From assembly GCF_014211975.1 (NCBI RefSeq), contig NZ_CP060084.1, positions 2,542,001-2,606,000 on the forward strand: a stretch of 64,000 bases of DNA. Direction: 5' to 3'. Source of the DNA: Teredinibacter haidensis. Lineage in GTDB: Bacteria > Pseudomonadota > Gammaproteobacteria > Pseudomonadales > Cellvibrionaceae. The stretch's first letter is position 1. Every line of letters begins with the position of its first letter. Position numbers and translations under genes: made by a program. The notes beneath the pieces were generated by a model. That model worked only from the letters and a program-made list of their open reading frames with translations, did no database searches and was not told where the DNA came from. This document shows, one piece after another, positions 17,477 through 26,858 of the stretch.

Positions 17477-18028
17477 TCAGGGACTAAAGACTTCCACTTT
17501 TCCAGAGCCTAAATGATAATCGAAATAATATTGTCCTTTTGGCTTTCTTCTTAGCTCATATCGGCAAATTCGGCCATTTATTGAATAAATTCGAAATTCA
17601 TTGTGCGGCTTACCGTTTTCATCGTCTTTTGAGCCAGCAATAACTGTGCCCGGTGCATTAGAGAAAATCCCATGCCACAATAATTCGCACTCTTTTGGCG
17701 ATTGATTATAAGATCTTACCGAGGACCTCTCCTCTGCCGAAGCTGGCCAACCTTTTTCATTTATAAAAATCTCAGTGCCTTCCATTGTGACGCTATCGGC
17801 ACCTGTAAGCTTTGCCTGCCCATACAAATTGGATACTGTTCGTGAAAAGGTTGCCGCCTGAAATTTTACCATCACGGCTTTTGAATCTTCGATTGTCGAT
17901 CGGTAATAACCGTAACTAAAGTAAATAAGAATACCAATAACCATTAGCACTATACATAACTCAAACAAACTAAAGCCCTGCTGAGATAATAATCTCGCCG
18001 ACCACCATTGCCGACAACAGGGTTTCAC
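17477..18028 (-). CDS. mshB: MSHA prepilin-like protein (MshB position)
   Basis: A pilin-like protein between mshG and mshA. I start it at the GTG at 18028, which shares one base with the mshG stop (TAGTG) and follows an AGGGGGG Shine-Dalgarno; a longer form from an ATG 12 codons upstream is possible. The 183-residue product has an 18-residue leader with two Cys and two Trp, ending QQG, then FSLFELCIVLMVIGILIYFSYGYY with Glu at +5. Known loci have both mshF and mshB here; only one gene is present, and the prepilin motif favours MshB. Sequence divergence makes the exact name tentative. Confidence 0.65.
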   Translation of the reverse strand: MKPCCRQWWSARLLSQQGFSLFELCIVLMVIGILIYFSYGYYRSTIEDSKAVMVKFQAATFSRTVSNLYGQAKLTGADSVTMEGTEIFINEKGWPASAEERSSVRSYNQSPKECELLWHGIFSNAPGTVIAGSKDDENGKPHNEFRIYSINGRICRYELRRKPKGQYYFDYHLGSGKVEVFSP

Positions 18029-19257
18029 TAACGCCCCCCTGTTTGAACATCGTACATATTCCAAAGCGGTAAAAATATACCCAAGGCCAATATCGCCACA
18101 AATACTGCCATAAAAATAATCAGGATGGGCTCCAACCGATCCGTTAGTGTTTTCAAATCGTATTCAACTTCCCGCTCATAAAATTCAGCCACCTCTTCCA
18201 ATAGGTCATCTACCTGGCCACTTTCCTCACCAACCGCCACCATCTGCAAAACCAATGGCGTAAATAAATTCGCCTGCAAATGGGTTCTTAGCAAGGTATC
18301 GCCGCGTTCAACACCCTGCCGAATACTACTGATTTTATTCGCCAAAAAGGGGTTGTCAATTGCCGCAGCGCATAAACCTAAGGACTGATTGACCGGCACG
18401 CCGGCTTTCAACATTAAACTAAAACTACGAGCATAACGCGCCATGGATGCCTGCTCGATCAACGCGCCGATAATCGGCAACTTTAACTTACGTTCACCCC
18501 AATCTACAGACCCTTTTTCACTCTTGAGGTAGTAAACAGCCACACCAACCAAAATACCAATCAACAATATGATATAGGGCCAATAATTAACGAATAAATT
18601 AGACGTTCCAATAAGCCCTTTTGTGATCAAAGGTAACTCAGCACCAAATTGCGAGAACATATCAGCAAAAGGCGGAATAACATAAACATTGATGACGGTC
18701 ATAGCGATAACTAAAGCGATCAACACAAAACTGGGATAACGCATTGCCTGCTTTACCCGTTTTCGCGTATCTTCGTCGCGCTCCAGATAAAAACCTATCT
18801 GCCTAAAAACATCCTCCAATTTACCACTGCTTTCGCCAACGCTAATCATACTCACAAACAGCGAATCAAAAACATCTCCGTGGTGCTGCATCGAACGCGA
18901 CAAGCTTAAACCGGTCTCCAGTTTATCCGCCACATCGTTTATAACATCACGAAAATGCTCATGGCGAATACTTGCAGCTAACCCCCGAAGCCCTCGGGTA
19001 AGGGGAATACCCGCTTTGGTTATGGTGTACATCTGACGACAAAACATAACCAAATCAATAACAGAAACCTTGTCGGCCCCCAGCAGCTTATCGATTTTTT
19101 TCAGTGACGATGCACCAAGAGAAACCTCTTCAATTTTAACGGGCGTAATGCCACGCCCAACAAGCTGCGCGGCAATCGCATCGACAGAAGCACCAACCAA
19201 GCTGCCATCGACAGCTTGGCCATGATCAGTACGCCCATGAAATTTAAATTGCGGCAT
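18028..19257 (-). CDS. mshG: MSHA inner-membrane platform protein MshG (PilC/GspF family)
   Basis: A 409-residue polytopic inner-membrane protein of the GspF/PilC platform family, which couples the assembly ATPase to pilin extrusion. Two homologous cytoplasmic T2SF domains are visible (about residues 70-190, with FCRQMYTITKAGIPLTRGL, and about 275-395, with ARSFSLMLKAGVPVNQSL). Each is followed by membrane helices (about 172-195, 222-244, 377-400). The conserved GExSGKLEDV and GEESGQVDDLL turns are intact. It lies 10 bases after mshE. Confidence 0.93.
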   Translation of the reverse strand: MPQFKFHGRTDHGQAVDGSLVGASVDAIAAQLVGRGITPVKIEEVSLGASSLKKIDKLLGADKVSVIDLVMFCRQMYTITKAGIPLTRGLRGLAASIRHEHFRDVINDVADKLETGLSLSRSMQHHGDVFDSLFVSMISVGESSGKLEDVFRQIGFYLERDEDTRKRVKQAMRYPSFVLIALVIAMTVINVYVIPPFADMFSQFGAELPLITKGLIGTSNLFVNYWPYIILLIGILVGVAVYYLKSEKGSVDWGERKLKLPIIGALIEQASMARYARSFSLMLKAGVPVNQSLGLCAAAIDNPFLANKISSIRQGVERGDTLLRTHLQANLFTPLVLQMVAVGEESGQVDDLLEEVAEFYEREVEYDLKTLTDRLEPILIIFMAVFVAILALGIFLPLWNMYDVQTGGR

Positions 19258-19267
19258 AAGTTATTCG

Positions 19268-21016
19268 CTAATTGTCCTCTGTAAATTCGGCCACCTCGGC
19301 CAAGCTTTCGTCTTCAATCTGTGCAGATACTCGCAGCACTTCCTCCAAAGTCGTCACGCCCTGCAGAGCAAAGTCCAAAGCGCTTGCACTTAATGGGCGA
19401 TAACCACGGCTGGAATGTGCTGCGTCATTAAATTGTCTAACGCTATTGTCGCGCAACGCATTTGCCATGTTGCTGTTAATCTCCAGCAACTCAAACACAC
19501 CAATACGACCGCGATAACCGGTATTATAACAATGCGCGCACCCCGTGCCCCGACGGAATTTAGCCTGAGTTAAATCGCTATCGCGGTTAAGAGAATGAAG
19601 TAAATTACGCTCGTGTTCGGACAGCTCATGTGGCTGGCAACAACTCTCGCAAACTTTCCTCACCAAACGCTGTGCAACAATGGCTTTTAAACTGCTGGCG
19701 ACCAAATAGGGGTCAACCCCCATATCCACCAACCTTAGTGCAGAGGTGACCGCATCGTTGGTGTGCAAGGTGGACAGCACCATGTGGCCAGTCATTGCTG
19801 CACGCAATGCAATTTCTGCCGATTCCGCATCTCGAATCTCACCCACCAGCAAAATATCTGGATCTTGACGCAAGGTTGCACGCAGCACCGTACCAAAATT
19901 CAAACCAATTTTTTCGTGAACCTGTACCTGACTAATGCGCGGTAGGCGATATTCCACCGGATCTTCGACCGTAATGATTTTACATTCAGGGGTATTTAAT
20001 TCAGAAAGTGCACCGTAGAGTGTTGTCGTTTTACCGCTACCAGTTGGCCCGGTAACCAATACCAAACCGTGAGGACGGGTAATTACATGCCTGAAACGCT
20101 GAACATAAGCCTTAGGCATTCCAACCTTCTCCAAAGGCAAAACCCCCTGGGTATGGTCGAGAATACGCATAACCACCGATTCACCAAACTGGACGGGCAT
20201 AGTGGACAGTCGCACATCAATATTGTGCCCACTTGCTTTCAGGTTAAAGCGCCCATCCTGAGGCAAACGCTTTTCAGCAATATCGAGATTAGACATTAGT
20301 TTCAAACGCACAACCAGAGCACCGGCAATACGCTTTTCGTTCATAACCTGTTCGACAAGAACGCCATCAATGCGCTGACGAATCCGCAACACCTTTTCAT
20401 CTGGTTCAATATGGATATCCGAGGCGCGGGTACTAATGGCCTCTTCAAATATTTTTTGCAGCATTTTGACCACAGGAGCATCAGTATCAGTCGCATCGGT
20501 AATGATATCGGATAGGTCGACAGAGTCTGCTTGCAGCTCTTCATCCAACTGCTCTGCCAACGATGCAATCTCACTTGCGCGACTGTAGGCGATATCGAGA
20601 ATATCCAGCAATTCGGATTCACGAACGACAGCAGGTTTAATAGGCTTATGTATGACTTTCTGCAACTCATCGAGACCAAAAATATCCGTTGGATCGGACA
20701 TCCCTAGGAGAACGCCATCGGCGTCGTCCCTCAAAATCATAACGCGGTAACGTCGAGCCAGGGATTCCGGCAGGGACGCGACCAATTCGCGGTCGAACCG
20801 AAAATGTTTCAGTTCAATAAATGGAATATCGAGCTGACGCGACAGCAGCGAAAGTAACGCATTCTCATCAACAAAGCCCATCTCCACCAACTGGCGGCCG
20901 AGCTTGCGCCCGGTCTTCTTCTGGTCGGCAAGCGCCTTCTCCAGTTGATCCTGCGAGATTAACTGCTGGGCAACCAGTAAGTCTCCGAGGCGAATGCGTT
21001 TGGGTTCTGTATTCAT
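19268..21016 (-). CDS. mshE: MSHA pilus extension ATPase MshE, c-di-GMP-binding
   Basis: A 582-residue PilB/GspE-type hexameric ATPase that powers pilus extension. The N-terminal MshEN region holds two copies of the RLG-type motif, R9-L-G followed by L...L...Q to about residue 32, and K-L-G from about 38 to 61. This is the c-di-GMP-binding element described for Vibrio MshE. The catalytic part has Walker A GPTGSGKTT with Lys329, Walker B DILLVGEIRD, and a tetracysteine zinc site (CESC...CAHC). Its ATG overlaps the mshN stop by 4 bases (ATGA). Activity is therefore likely gated by cyclic-di-GMP, which the cyclase near 3.6-7 kb could supply. Confidence 0.95.
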   Translation of the reverse strand: MNTEPKRIRLGDLLVAQQLISQDQLEKALADQKKTGRKLGRQLVEMGFVDENALLSLLSRQLDIPFIELKHFRFDRELVASLPESLARRYRVMILRDDADGVLLGMSDPTDIFGLDELQKVIHKPIKPAVVRESELLDILDIAYSRASEIASLAEQLDEELQADSVDLSDIITDATDTDAPVVKMLQKIFEEAISTRASDIHIEPDEKVLRIRQRIDGVLVEQVMNEKRIAGALVVRLKLMSNLDIAEKRLPQDGRFNLKASGHNIDVRLSTMPVQFGESVVMRILDHTQGVLPLEKVGMPKAYVQRFRHVITRPHGLVLVTGPTGSGKTTTLYGALSELNTPECKIITVEDPVEYRLPRISQVQVHEKIGLNFGTVLRATLRQDPDILLVGEIRDAESAEIALRAAMTGHMVLSTLHTNDAVTSALRLVDMGVDPYLVASSLKAIVAQRLVRKVCESCCQPHELSEHERNLLHSLNRDSDLTQAKFRRGTGCAHCYNTGYRGRIGVFELLEINSNMANALRDNSVRQFNDAAHSSRGYRPLSASALDFALQGVTTLEEVLRVSAQIEDESLAEVAEFTEDN

Positions 21017-22446
21017 GGGTTAACCGGAGCCCCAACTATTTTTTGTTGATCTGCGTGTAGTGCATCAATACGATTACGCACGTAGCTAACAACATTGGTA
21101 TCGACACCCCCCACCGTTAACAAATGCTCATACGCTTTTAATGCTTGCTTTGTTTGATTCAGGGCATCTGCTGATACTGCATAGCCCAGCCAGTAATTTG
21201 CATTACGCGCATCCAAAGACACTAGTAACTGATATTTACGGAAAGCTTCGATATGGTTTTTTTTGTTTTGGTATAGCGCGGCCAACAAACTAGTGTATTG
21301 CTCATACACCAGGGGATCCAGTTTCGATTGTTCAACATCATTGGAAAGCTGAGAAAACGGCTGTGAGCGCATCAACAACAAAGCTGCAGCTAAATTATTT
21401 TCGGCAACCAAAATTCGAGACTGCAAATAACTTGCAATCACAATATTTAACTCTGTTGCATTCGCAAGTACAGCGGCTGCACCGACATTACCCTCCTGCA
21501 TAAGAAAATCGAATAACACCAGTCGACTCCTCACTGCACCCGGATTAACATTGATAAACTTTACCAACGTTTCCTTTGCCAAGGCTTTGCTCCCCTCCGC
21601 ATAGCGATCCCGCTCAATGATAGCTATTTCTTTATCTCGAGTGGCCCACGTTTTTTTAATGGATACCGGTAACACGTTATTGGCCCCAGGATCTTTAACC
21701 GTGAAAATATTAGGTTCAATATTTTGCTGACCTGCCAATTGCATCTGTGCAAGTATTTCTCTAAATCTAGCAACACCACGAATATCAATATTGGCTGATC
21801 CTACCCTATCCAGTAAAAAAGACATCCGCTTAGTATTGCCTTCGGTAACAGCCTGATCCATAAGTACCGAGTACCGGTTGGCGATCGCTACTAAACCTTT
21901 TCTCGCCTCCGCCGAAGAGACATCCTGCGCCAAGGCCTGGCGATAATAGTCGAGAGCACTATTACCTTTTGGGACCGTTAGCCGGTCATTTTTAAAAGCG
22001 ACCTGAGCATTAACCAAGAGTACCGCTAATTTTTCCGAAACACCGGAAACCACTTCACTTTCGGGTAGCGTCTTGTCTTCAGGAGGAGCTTGAGATGTCA
22101 TTTTCGATGCAGCCGAAACAAGATCTGAAGTGATCATTTTGTCTTCAACTTCCAGCGTAACAAATTTACTCTCCGTTACACTGCTCACAGCTGTAACCGG
22201 TGGGGTATCAGCGAGCACGCGCTGCGGAGTCGTTTGCTGATCAGCCCCCCGCGAGCCGCCATTTGTGTTCAAAACGAAATAGATACCGCTCACGGAAATG
22301 GCGACAATAAACAAAACCCAAAACAGCCGTGATAAAGAACGAGGGGGGGGGGCTGTCGTCGGGCTAATGGCAGATGTAAGGGCAGCACCCCCGGCCAAGG
22401 CCTTGCGCTGATCTAAATCCTTAAGCGCTTTGTTAATTAGACTCAC
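21013..22446 (-). CDS. mshN: MSHA biogenesis protein MshN, TPR protein
   Basis: An inner-membrane protein of 477 residues, started here at the GTG at 22446 that shares one base with the mshM stop (TAGTG) and has GGAGGTG upstream. This gives the family start (M)SLINKALKDLDQRKA; an ATG 13 codons upstream would overlap mshM. One membrane helix is at about 37-57. The periplasmic part is helical with tetratricopeptide-like repeats, clearest near the C-terminus (AFRKYQLLVSLDARNANYWLG and ALKAYEHLL). MshN is needed for MSHA assembly in Vibrio, presumably as a scaffold for the secretin. Confidence 0.88.
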   Translation of the reverse strand: MSLINKALKDLDQRKALAGGAALTSAISPTTAPPPRSLSRLFWVLFIVAISVSGIYFVLNTNGGSRGADQQTTPQRVLADTPPVTAVSSVTESKFVTLEVEDKMITSDLVSAASKMTSQAPPEDKTLPESEVVSGVSEKLAVLLVNAQVAFKNDRLTVPKGNSALDYYRQALAQDVSSAEARKGLVAIANRYSVLMDQAVTEGNTKRMSFLLDRVGSANIDIRGVARFREILAQMQLAGQQNIEPNIFTVKDPGANNVLPVSIKKTWATRDKEIAIIERDRYAEGSKALAKETLVKFINVNPGAVRSRLVLFDFLMQEGNVGAAAVLANATELNIVIASYLQSRILVAENNLAAALLLMRSQPFSQLSNDVEQSKLDPLVYEQYTSLLAALYQNKKNHIEAFRKYQLLVSLDARNANYWLGYAVSADALNQTKQALKAYEHLLTVGGVDTNVVSYVRNRIDALHADQQKIVGAPVNP

Positions 22447-23318
22447 TAGTAGACACCTCCACTGACGAATAATGGCCATCGACAATGCCAGGCTACCAGT
22501 TTCCCTGTAAAACGCGTTTCAGAGGTATCAATAATTGCAGCGGCGACCTGTCTAATGTCGACACGAGACAAACCTTTTCCATATGCGCTAATGAGTGCTT
22601 TATGGGCAACAATATTAATCAAGCGCGGAATCCCACCCGAGCCCAAACTTAACAACCACAAAGCACCAGAAGAAAACAGTTTGGAACTGTTTCCCGCAGA
22701 ATTCAGACGATGCTGAATATAGTCGGCCACGCCTTTTCTGGAAAATGGCTTCAAATATTCCGAAAAAATAATGCGTTGTTTTAATTGCCGCAAGTCAGGG
22801 CGGGATAACAAAGTATCCAGCTCTGGCTGTCCAAGCATCACCACCTGTAATAATTTTCGCTTCTCTGTCTCGAGATTGGTAAGCAAACGTAAACTCTCAA
22901 TCGTCTCTCTCGGCATAGCCTGAGCCTCATCGAGAACCAACACCACCTGCTTACCGTGATGAGCTAACTGCATTAATTTACGGTAGATCGAGGTCATCAA
23001 AACATGTGCCTGCATGCCTGGATCATAATCTGCACCGATTTCCTGCGCGACAAATGCTTTAAGCTCTTCAGGAGTGAGGTAGGGGTTAGGAATATAGGCC
23101 GTAACAAATTTATCTTTCAGTTTAGAGAGCAAGATACGGCATAGCATCGTTTTTCCTGTTCCCACTTCACCAACAATTTTTATAAATCCTTCACAATGCT
23201 GTAGCGCCACCAACATTGTATTCAAGGCTTCACGATGGCTCTGTTGATTAAGAAAAAATTGTGTGTCCGGCGTGAGTGAAAACGGCGGTTCAGACAGTTT
23301 AAAATACTGATGGTACAT
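22446..23318 (-). CDS. mshM: MSHA biogenesis ATPase MshM (ExeA-like)
   Basis: A 290-residue AAA+ ATPase of the ExeA family. The family start MYHQYFKLSEPPFSLTPD at 23318 is preferred over an upstream ATG overlapping mshL. Walker A is GEVGTGKTM and Walker B VVLVLDEAQAMPRE; the arginine-rich sensor region KRIIFSEYLKPF follows. It lacks the membrane helix and peptidoglycan-binding domain of the GspA encoded 12 kb away, so it likely acts in the cytoplasm with MshN, the pair mirroring GspA-GspB. It lies 8 bases after mshL. Confidence 0.9.
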   Translation of the reverse strand: MYHQYFKLSEPPFSLTPDTQFFLNQQSHREALNTMLVALQHCEGFIKIVGEVGTGKTMLCRILLSKLKDKFVTAYIPNPYLTPEELKAFVAQEIGADYDPGMQAHVLMTSIYRKLMQLAHHGKQVVLVLDEAQAMPRETIESLRLLTNLETEKRKLLQVVMLGQPELDTLLSRPDLRQLKQRIIFSEYLKPFSRKGVADYIQHRLNSAGNSSKLFSSGALWLLSLGSGGIPRLINIVAHKALISAYGKGLSRVDIRQVAAAIIDTSETRFTGKLVAWHCRWPLFVSGGVY

Positions 23319-23326
23319 TTTTGCAC

Positions 23327-25102
23327 CTATTCTCTTGCGCGATAAGTATCGGACATACCACCAATGTTTTTCGTCGTACGAGACAACTCCTCCTCCCACG
23401 TGTTTTCATCGACAACAATGGGGCGCATTAAAATAACTAATTCCGTTTTGACTCTCTTGGTTTGACGGGTTTTAAACAACGAATTCACAACAGGAATATC
23501 GCCAAGAAACGGACGCTTACCGGCCACGTCTGTTGTGGACTCCTGCATAAGCCCGCCCAGAACAACGATTTGTCCGCTCTTTGCTCTAACAATACTGTCG
23601 GACTCTCTAACATCACGCAGCGCTAAGGGCAAAGAGAATAAGCTATCGCCAACGTTGATTTCTTTAATCTGATCTTCTACATGACTCACGATGGGATGAA
23701 CGTGTAAAATCACATCACCGTCTTCAGCAATTTGTGGCGTAACATCCAAGGCGATTCCGCTAAAGAACGATTCCAACTCCACTTCTGGAATATTCTGAAT
23801 ACTTGATGCGCTGGTCGTTGTATTATTGGAAATGCCGGTTACAAAAAATTCATCCGAGCCCACCCGAATAATAGCTTTTTGATTATTCACCGTTGAGATC
23901 CTGGGGCTGGACAGGACCTGAACATTACCCTGCGTTTCCAGCAGCATAAGTAGTTGCGTTAGGTCGAGCACATCGAGCACACCGGATACGACTTCCGTAT
24001 CCGTAAAATTTTGCGTATCCGTTCGACGAAAGGCTTCGGAAAGCGCACCGTCTACGCTACTTAAAATTGATTCGTCAAGAACTCCATCCTGGTTTGACCT
24101 AGTACGAGCTAAAGCCAGTGATCCACCAATAGCCCCCCAGTCAATACCCGCTTCAAAACCGTCATTCAGTTTCACTTCCAGGATCTTCGTTTCCAGAACG
24201 ACTTGCCTTTTCACACTAAGCTCTGCACGCTCTAGAAATTTTCGCACAGCGCTAAGCTCGTTTGGCAACGCCTTAACTACCACCAATCCCGACTGCGGGC
24301 TTGTCATCACCATTCGCCCCTCCGCATCACTGCCAATAATGGCAGTAATCGTCTCGGCAACTGAAGACCAGAAGTCTGTTCTATTCAAAGTTTGTATACG
24401 CGCGCCGGGCGTCAGGCCAGAGGATCGGCCGGAACTTGATTTATTGTTGTCGATATAGCCCAACAGATTTTCTGAGTCGCCTTGGCTGCTTCCAGAAGAG
24501 CGATTACCACCATTGCTATTACCTTGACTGCTATCGGACGAAATCTTTCCAATACTGACGCTCGTATCGGTGACACCAACGCGCTGTATATCCAAATAAT
24601 TAATGGGGAACACTTCTGTTCTTAATTTTCGTGGGTAAATGGTGTAAATACTGCTACCAAGCTTATATTCGTACCCATAGACATCACGCGTGACATTCAG
24701 TACTTCGCGAATGGTAACCCCTTTCAACTCCAGAGAGATAAAGCCACTGACTTCCGGGTGCGCAACAACATTCACACCGGAATCTGCCACGAGGCTCAAG
24801 AAAAATGTTCTGGCAGGTACGAGGTTGACCGATATATCAAAGCGTTCTTCTGCAGCTCTGCTTAATGAGCCGGTAGAACTCAAACCCGCTGCAGTATTCA
24901 ACAAATTCGCCGAAATATCCTCGGGAACATCCTGTCGCTGAGACTGTTTGTAACTTTCATGAGCAGCAACGGAACTCTCCATAGCTTTTTCAGCGGGTGT
25001 TTGATCCTGCGGAATACTGGAACAGGATGTCAAAATTGTCACTGTAAAAAGCTTCACGAGAAGCCATTTTCCCAGCTGAAAATTTGTTTGAATAACTTTC
25101 AT
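23327..25102 (-). CDS. mshL: MSHA outer-membrane secretin MshL
   Basis: A 591-residue lipoprotein secretin that forms the outer-membrane pore for the pilus. The signal peptide ends with lipobox LTSC (Cys27). A secretin/TonB short N-terminal domain (about 95-165) is followed by a Gly/Ser-rich loop (about 190-230, with SSGSSQGDSENLLG) and N1-type repeats. The C-terminal secretin domain (about 300-570) carries VLSSPRISTVNNQKAIIRVG and IVVLGGLMQE. It is in an uninterrupted run from mshK to mshM. Lipidation suggests it could reach the outer membrane without a separate pilotin. Confidence 0.94.
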   Translation of the reverse strand: MKVIQTNFQLGKWLLVKLFTVTILTSCSSIPQDQTPAEKAMESSVAAHESYKQSQRQDVPEDISANLLNTAAGLSSTGSLSRAAEERFDISVNLVPARTFFLSLVADSGVNVVAHPEVSGFISLELKGVTIREVLNVTRDVYGYEYKLGSSIYTIYPRKLRTEVFPINYLDIQRVGVTDTSVSIGKISSDSSQGNSNGGNRSSGSSQGDSENLLGYIDNNKSSSGRSSGLTPGARIQTLNRTDFWSSVAETITAIIGSDAEGRMVMTSPQSGLVVVKALPNELSAVRKFLERAELSVKRQVVLETKILEVKLNDGFEAGIDWGAIGGSLALARTRSNQDGVLDESILSSVDGALSEAFRRTDTQNFTDTEVVSGVLDVLDLTQLLMLLETQGNVQVLSSPRISTVNNQKAIIRVGSDEFFVTGISNNTTTSASSIQNIPEVELESFFSGIALDVTPQIAEDGDVILHVHPIVSHVEDQIKEINVGDSLFSLPLALRDVRESDSIVRAKSGQIVVLGGLMQESTTDVAGKRPFLGDIPVVNSLFKTRQTKRVKTELVILMRPIVVDENTWEEELSRTTKNIGGMSDTYRARE

Positions 25103-25123
25103 AATGTCTAATCTACCCGCCAG

Positions 25124-25471
25124 TTAACGAGAATTCTTCACAATATTAGGACGCAGCCTGACAACTCCAGACTCAGCGCTTCGGCGATAAACAACACTTT
25201 TCTCTCTTATTTGAACAATTTTTGCTCCATCAACCAAGTCACCAACTCGAACCAATTTCCCGTTAATAATGGCCTCGTTGCGATCGGCGCTGGAATAAAT
25301 TGCCTGCAGAACAAGTTTCTTTTCGCCACTGCTCACCTTGGTATAACCCAAGGGTTGAGTAGGATCGCGCAGTTTTTCAGGCAAAACACTATCAGTACCG
25401 GTGTTCGCAAGCAGCGTGCTCGACATGCCAAGTACACAGAAAAAAGAAAATGAGAGTAAAATTTTAAACAC
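25124..25471 (-). CDS. mshK: MSHA biogenesis protein MshK (PilP-like)
   Basis: A small exported protein (115 residues from the GTG at 25471, which overlaps mshJ by 8 bases; an ATG 13 codons upstream is an alternative). A signal peptide or anchor (VFKILLSFSFFCVLGMSSTLLA) precedes a domain with RDPTQPLGY and IINGKLVRVGDLVDGAKIV. This resembles GspC/PilP homology regions that bind the secretin. It likely links the MshIJ inner-membrane complex to MshL. Confidence 0.8.
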   Translation of the reverse strand: MFKILLSFSFFCVLGMSSTLLANTGTDSVLPEKLRDPTQPLGYTKVSSGEKKLVLQAIYSSADRNEAIINGKLVRVGDLVDGAKIVQIREKSVVYRRSAESGVVRLRPNIVKNSR

Positions 25472-26237
25472 CGAGCAGCCCCTTATCCGTAGACAATGTA
25501 TAAACCTCAATCGTCACAGTTGCTTTTGGATACTGTTTTACATCATATTCAATAAAATCCCAGTACAGCTTCCAAGGTAAGCTTTCCAGTTTTTGCAGGT
25601 AATTCACAACAGAAAAATAACCACCCTCCAGGGTTATCTGTACTGCGTGCTTGTAAACACCAATGATTCGCTCTTCCGCGAGTCGCTCGTCATCGACTAT
25701 AGATCTGGCGGCCGTATCATACTGCTCCTCGACAACGTCAACGGCATCGTCCAATTCGCCCCCCTCGTCATTTCCTCTCATTGCTCCAGATAGTTCTAAC
25801 TTGACTGGAGCAATGGATTTCATTCCTTTCAATTGAAGACGGTTAGATTCGCGCAACACATCGTGCAGGACTTCGGGTAATTTGCTTGCAGACAACAGTC
25901 CAACCGCCATTTCTTCAAGCTCATGGTTCGCCTGCTCCAGCTGTTTTTCCAGCCGCATAATCTCTCTTCGCTTTGCCACATTCGGATCGCGACTTAAATT
26001 CTTTACCAGTATTTTTTCCTGGGAAGACAACACTTTGAGCTCTCGGTTGGCGTTGTCAAAACGTGTTACCAAAATTTCTCTGCGCTCAGCTAACGCCGTG
26101 GCGAAGACCATATCCCAAACCAAATAGATCGCCGCCAGAATTGAGATAGCAATTAGCGCTCGTTCACGCAATTGCAAAGCCACAAACGCGTCAGAAACGC
26201 CCTCCCACTTACCTTTAAGTTGATCAGTTATTCTCAT
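25464..26237 (-). CDS. mshJ: MSHA biogenesis protein MshJ (PilO-like)
   Basis: A 257-residue bitopic inner-membrane protein: short cytoplasmic tail, membrane helix (about residues 28-48, ALIAISILAAIYLVWDMVF), periplasmic coiled coil (about 50-115), and a ferredoxin-like C-terminal domain (about 185-250, with VQITLEGGYFSVVNYLQKLESLPW) typical of PilO/GspM proteins. It should pair with the PilN-like protein encoded just upstream, whose stop overlaps its ATG by 4 bases. Confidence 0.87.
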   Translation of the reverse strand: MRITDQLKGKWEGVSDAFVALQLRERALIAISILAAIYLVWDMVFATALAERREILVTRFDNANRELKVLSSQEKILVKNLSRDPNVAKRREIMRLEKQLEQANHELEEMAVGLLSASKLPEVLHDVLRESNRLQLKGMKSIAPVKLELSGAMRGNDEGGELDDAVDVVEEQYDTAARSIVDDERLAEERIIGVYKHAVQITLEGGYFSVVNYLQKLESLPWKLYWDFIEYDVKQYPKATVTIEVYTLSTDKGLLGV

Positions 26238-26854
26238 TCCCTCTCCTCCACTGTCGCCGAATAGACAGGGCTAAAACCGAGGGTAAACAAGTGGTGTTGG
26301 GAGTTTTTCTGTGCAGCGACGCTCAACAGACCAAAACTAGTATTGACGAGGCTGGGCTCCTGCTGGAGTATTTGGATGTAGGTAGCGATATCTTCAGGCG
26401 CCTGGGTTTGTCCGCGCAACTGAAGATGCTGCCCGCCCCGGGAAAGTGAAATTTTTTCCAACGAAATACTGGGCATTGACTGCCTAGCCAGAGCCTTTAA
26501 GGGATTCACAAAACCGTCAGCATTGCCCAGGTTTTGCCAGGTAATGATTTCACCAACATGCTCTCGGCCTTTTAATGCCGCGCGAAGATACTCCAACTGG
26601 GGTTCGAGCTGATTGCTTTGAAACGGATTGGCTTTTGCCTTGAATTTTTCCAGCTGTTTCTTGGTCGCCAACTGCTGGTTTTCAAGCTCTACAACCTGTT
26701 GTTCCAATACATCCAGATTTGCGACTGCAATAAAATAGAAAGCCACATAAATTGCAATAATCCCCACCACCGAGAAAAACAGACTGTTTGTCGTCAGCCA
26801 TTCTTTTTTGGGTCTTAATTCTGGAAGGTATAAGTTAACCTGCTGAAGGCTCAT
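26234..26854 (-). CDS. PilN-like MSHA assembly protein (MshI2)
   Basis: A 206-residue PilN-type protein. The start at 26854 gives MSLQQVNLYLPELRPKKEW, which resembles the N-terminal peptide by which PilN docks on PilM, and it has GAGGG upstream; a longer form would overlap mshI. A membrane helix (about 25-45) is followed by a coiled coil (about 48-75) and a C-terminal ferredoxin-like domain with ISLSRGGQHLQLRGQTQAPEDIATYIQ. It sits between mshI and mshJ, giving a PilM-N-O-like trio. Shewanella annotations call this gene mshI2. Confidence 0.85.
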   Translation of the reverse strand: MSLQQVNLYLPELRPKKEWLTTNSLFFSVVGIIAIYVAFYFIAVANLDVLEQQVVELENQQLATKKQLEKFKAKANPFQSNQLEPQLEYLRAALKGREHVGEIITWQNLGNADGFVNPLKALARQSMPSISLEKISLSRGGQHLQLRGQTQAPEDIATYIQILQQEPSLVNTSFGLLSVAAQKNSQHHLFTLGFSPVYSATVEERE

Positions 26855-26858
26855 TTGC

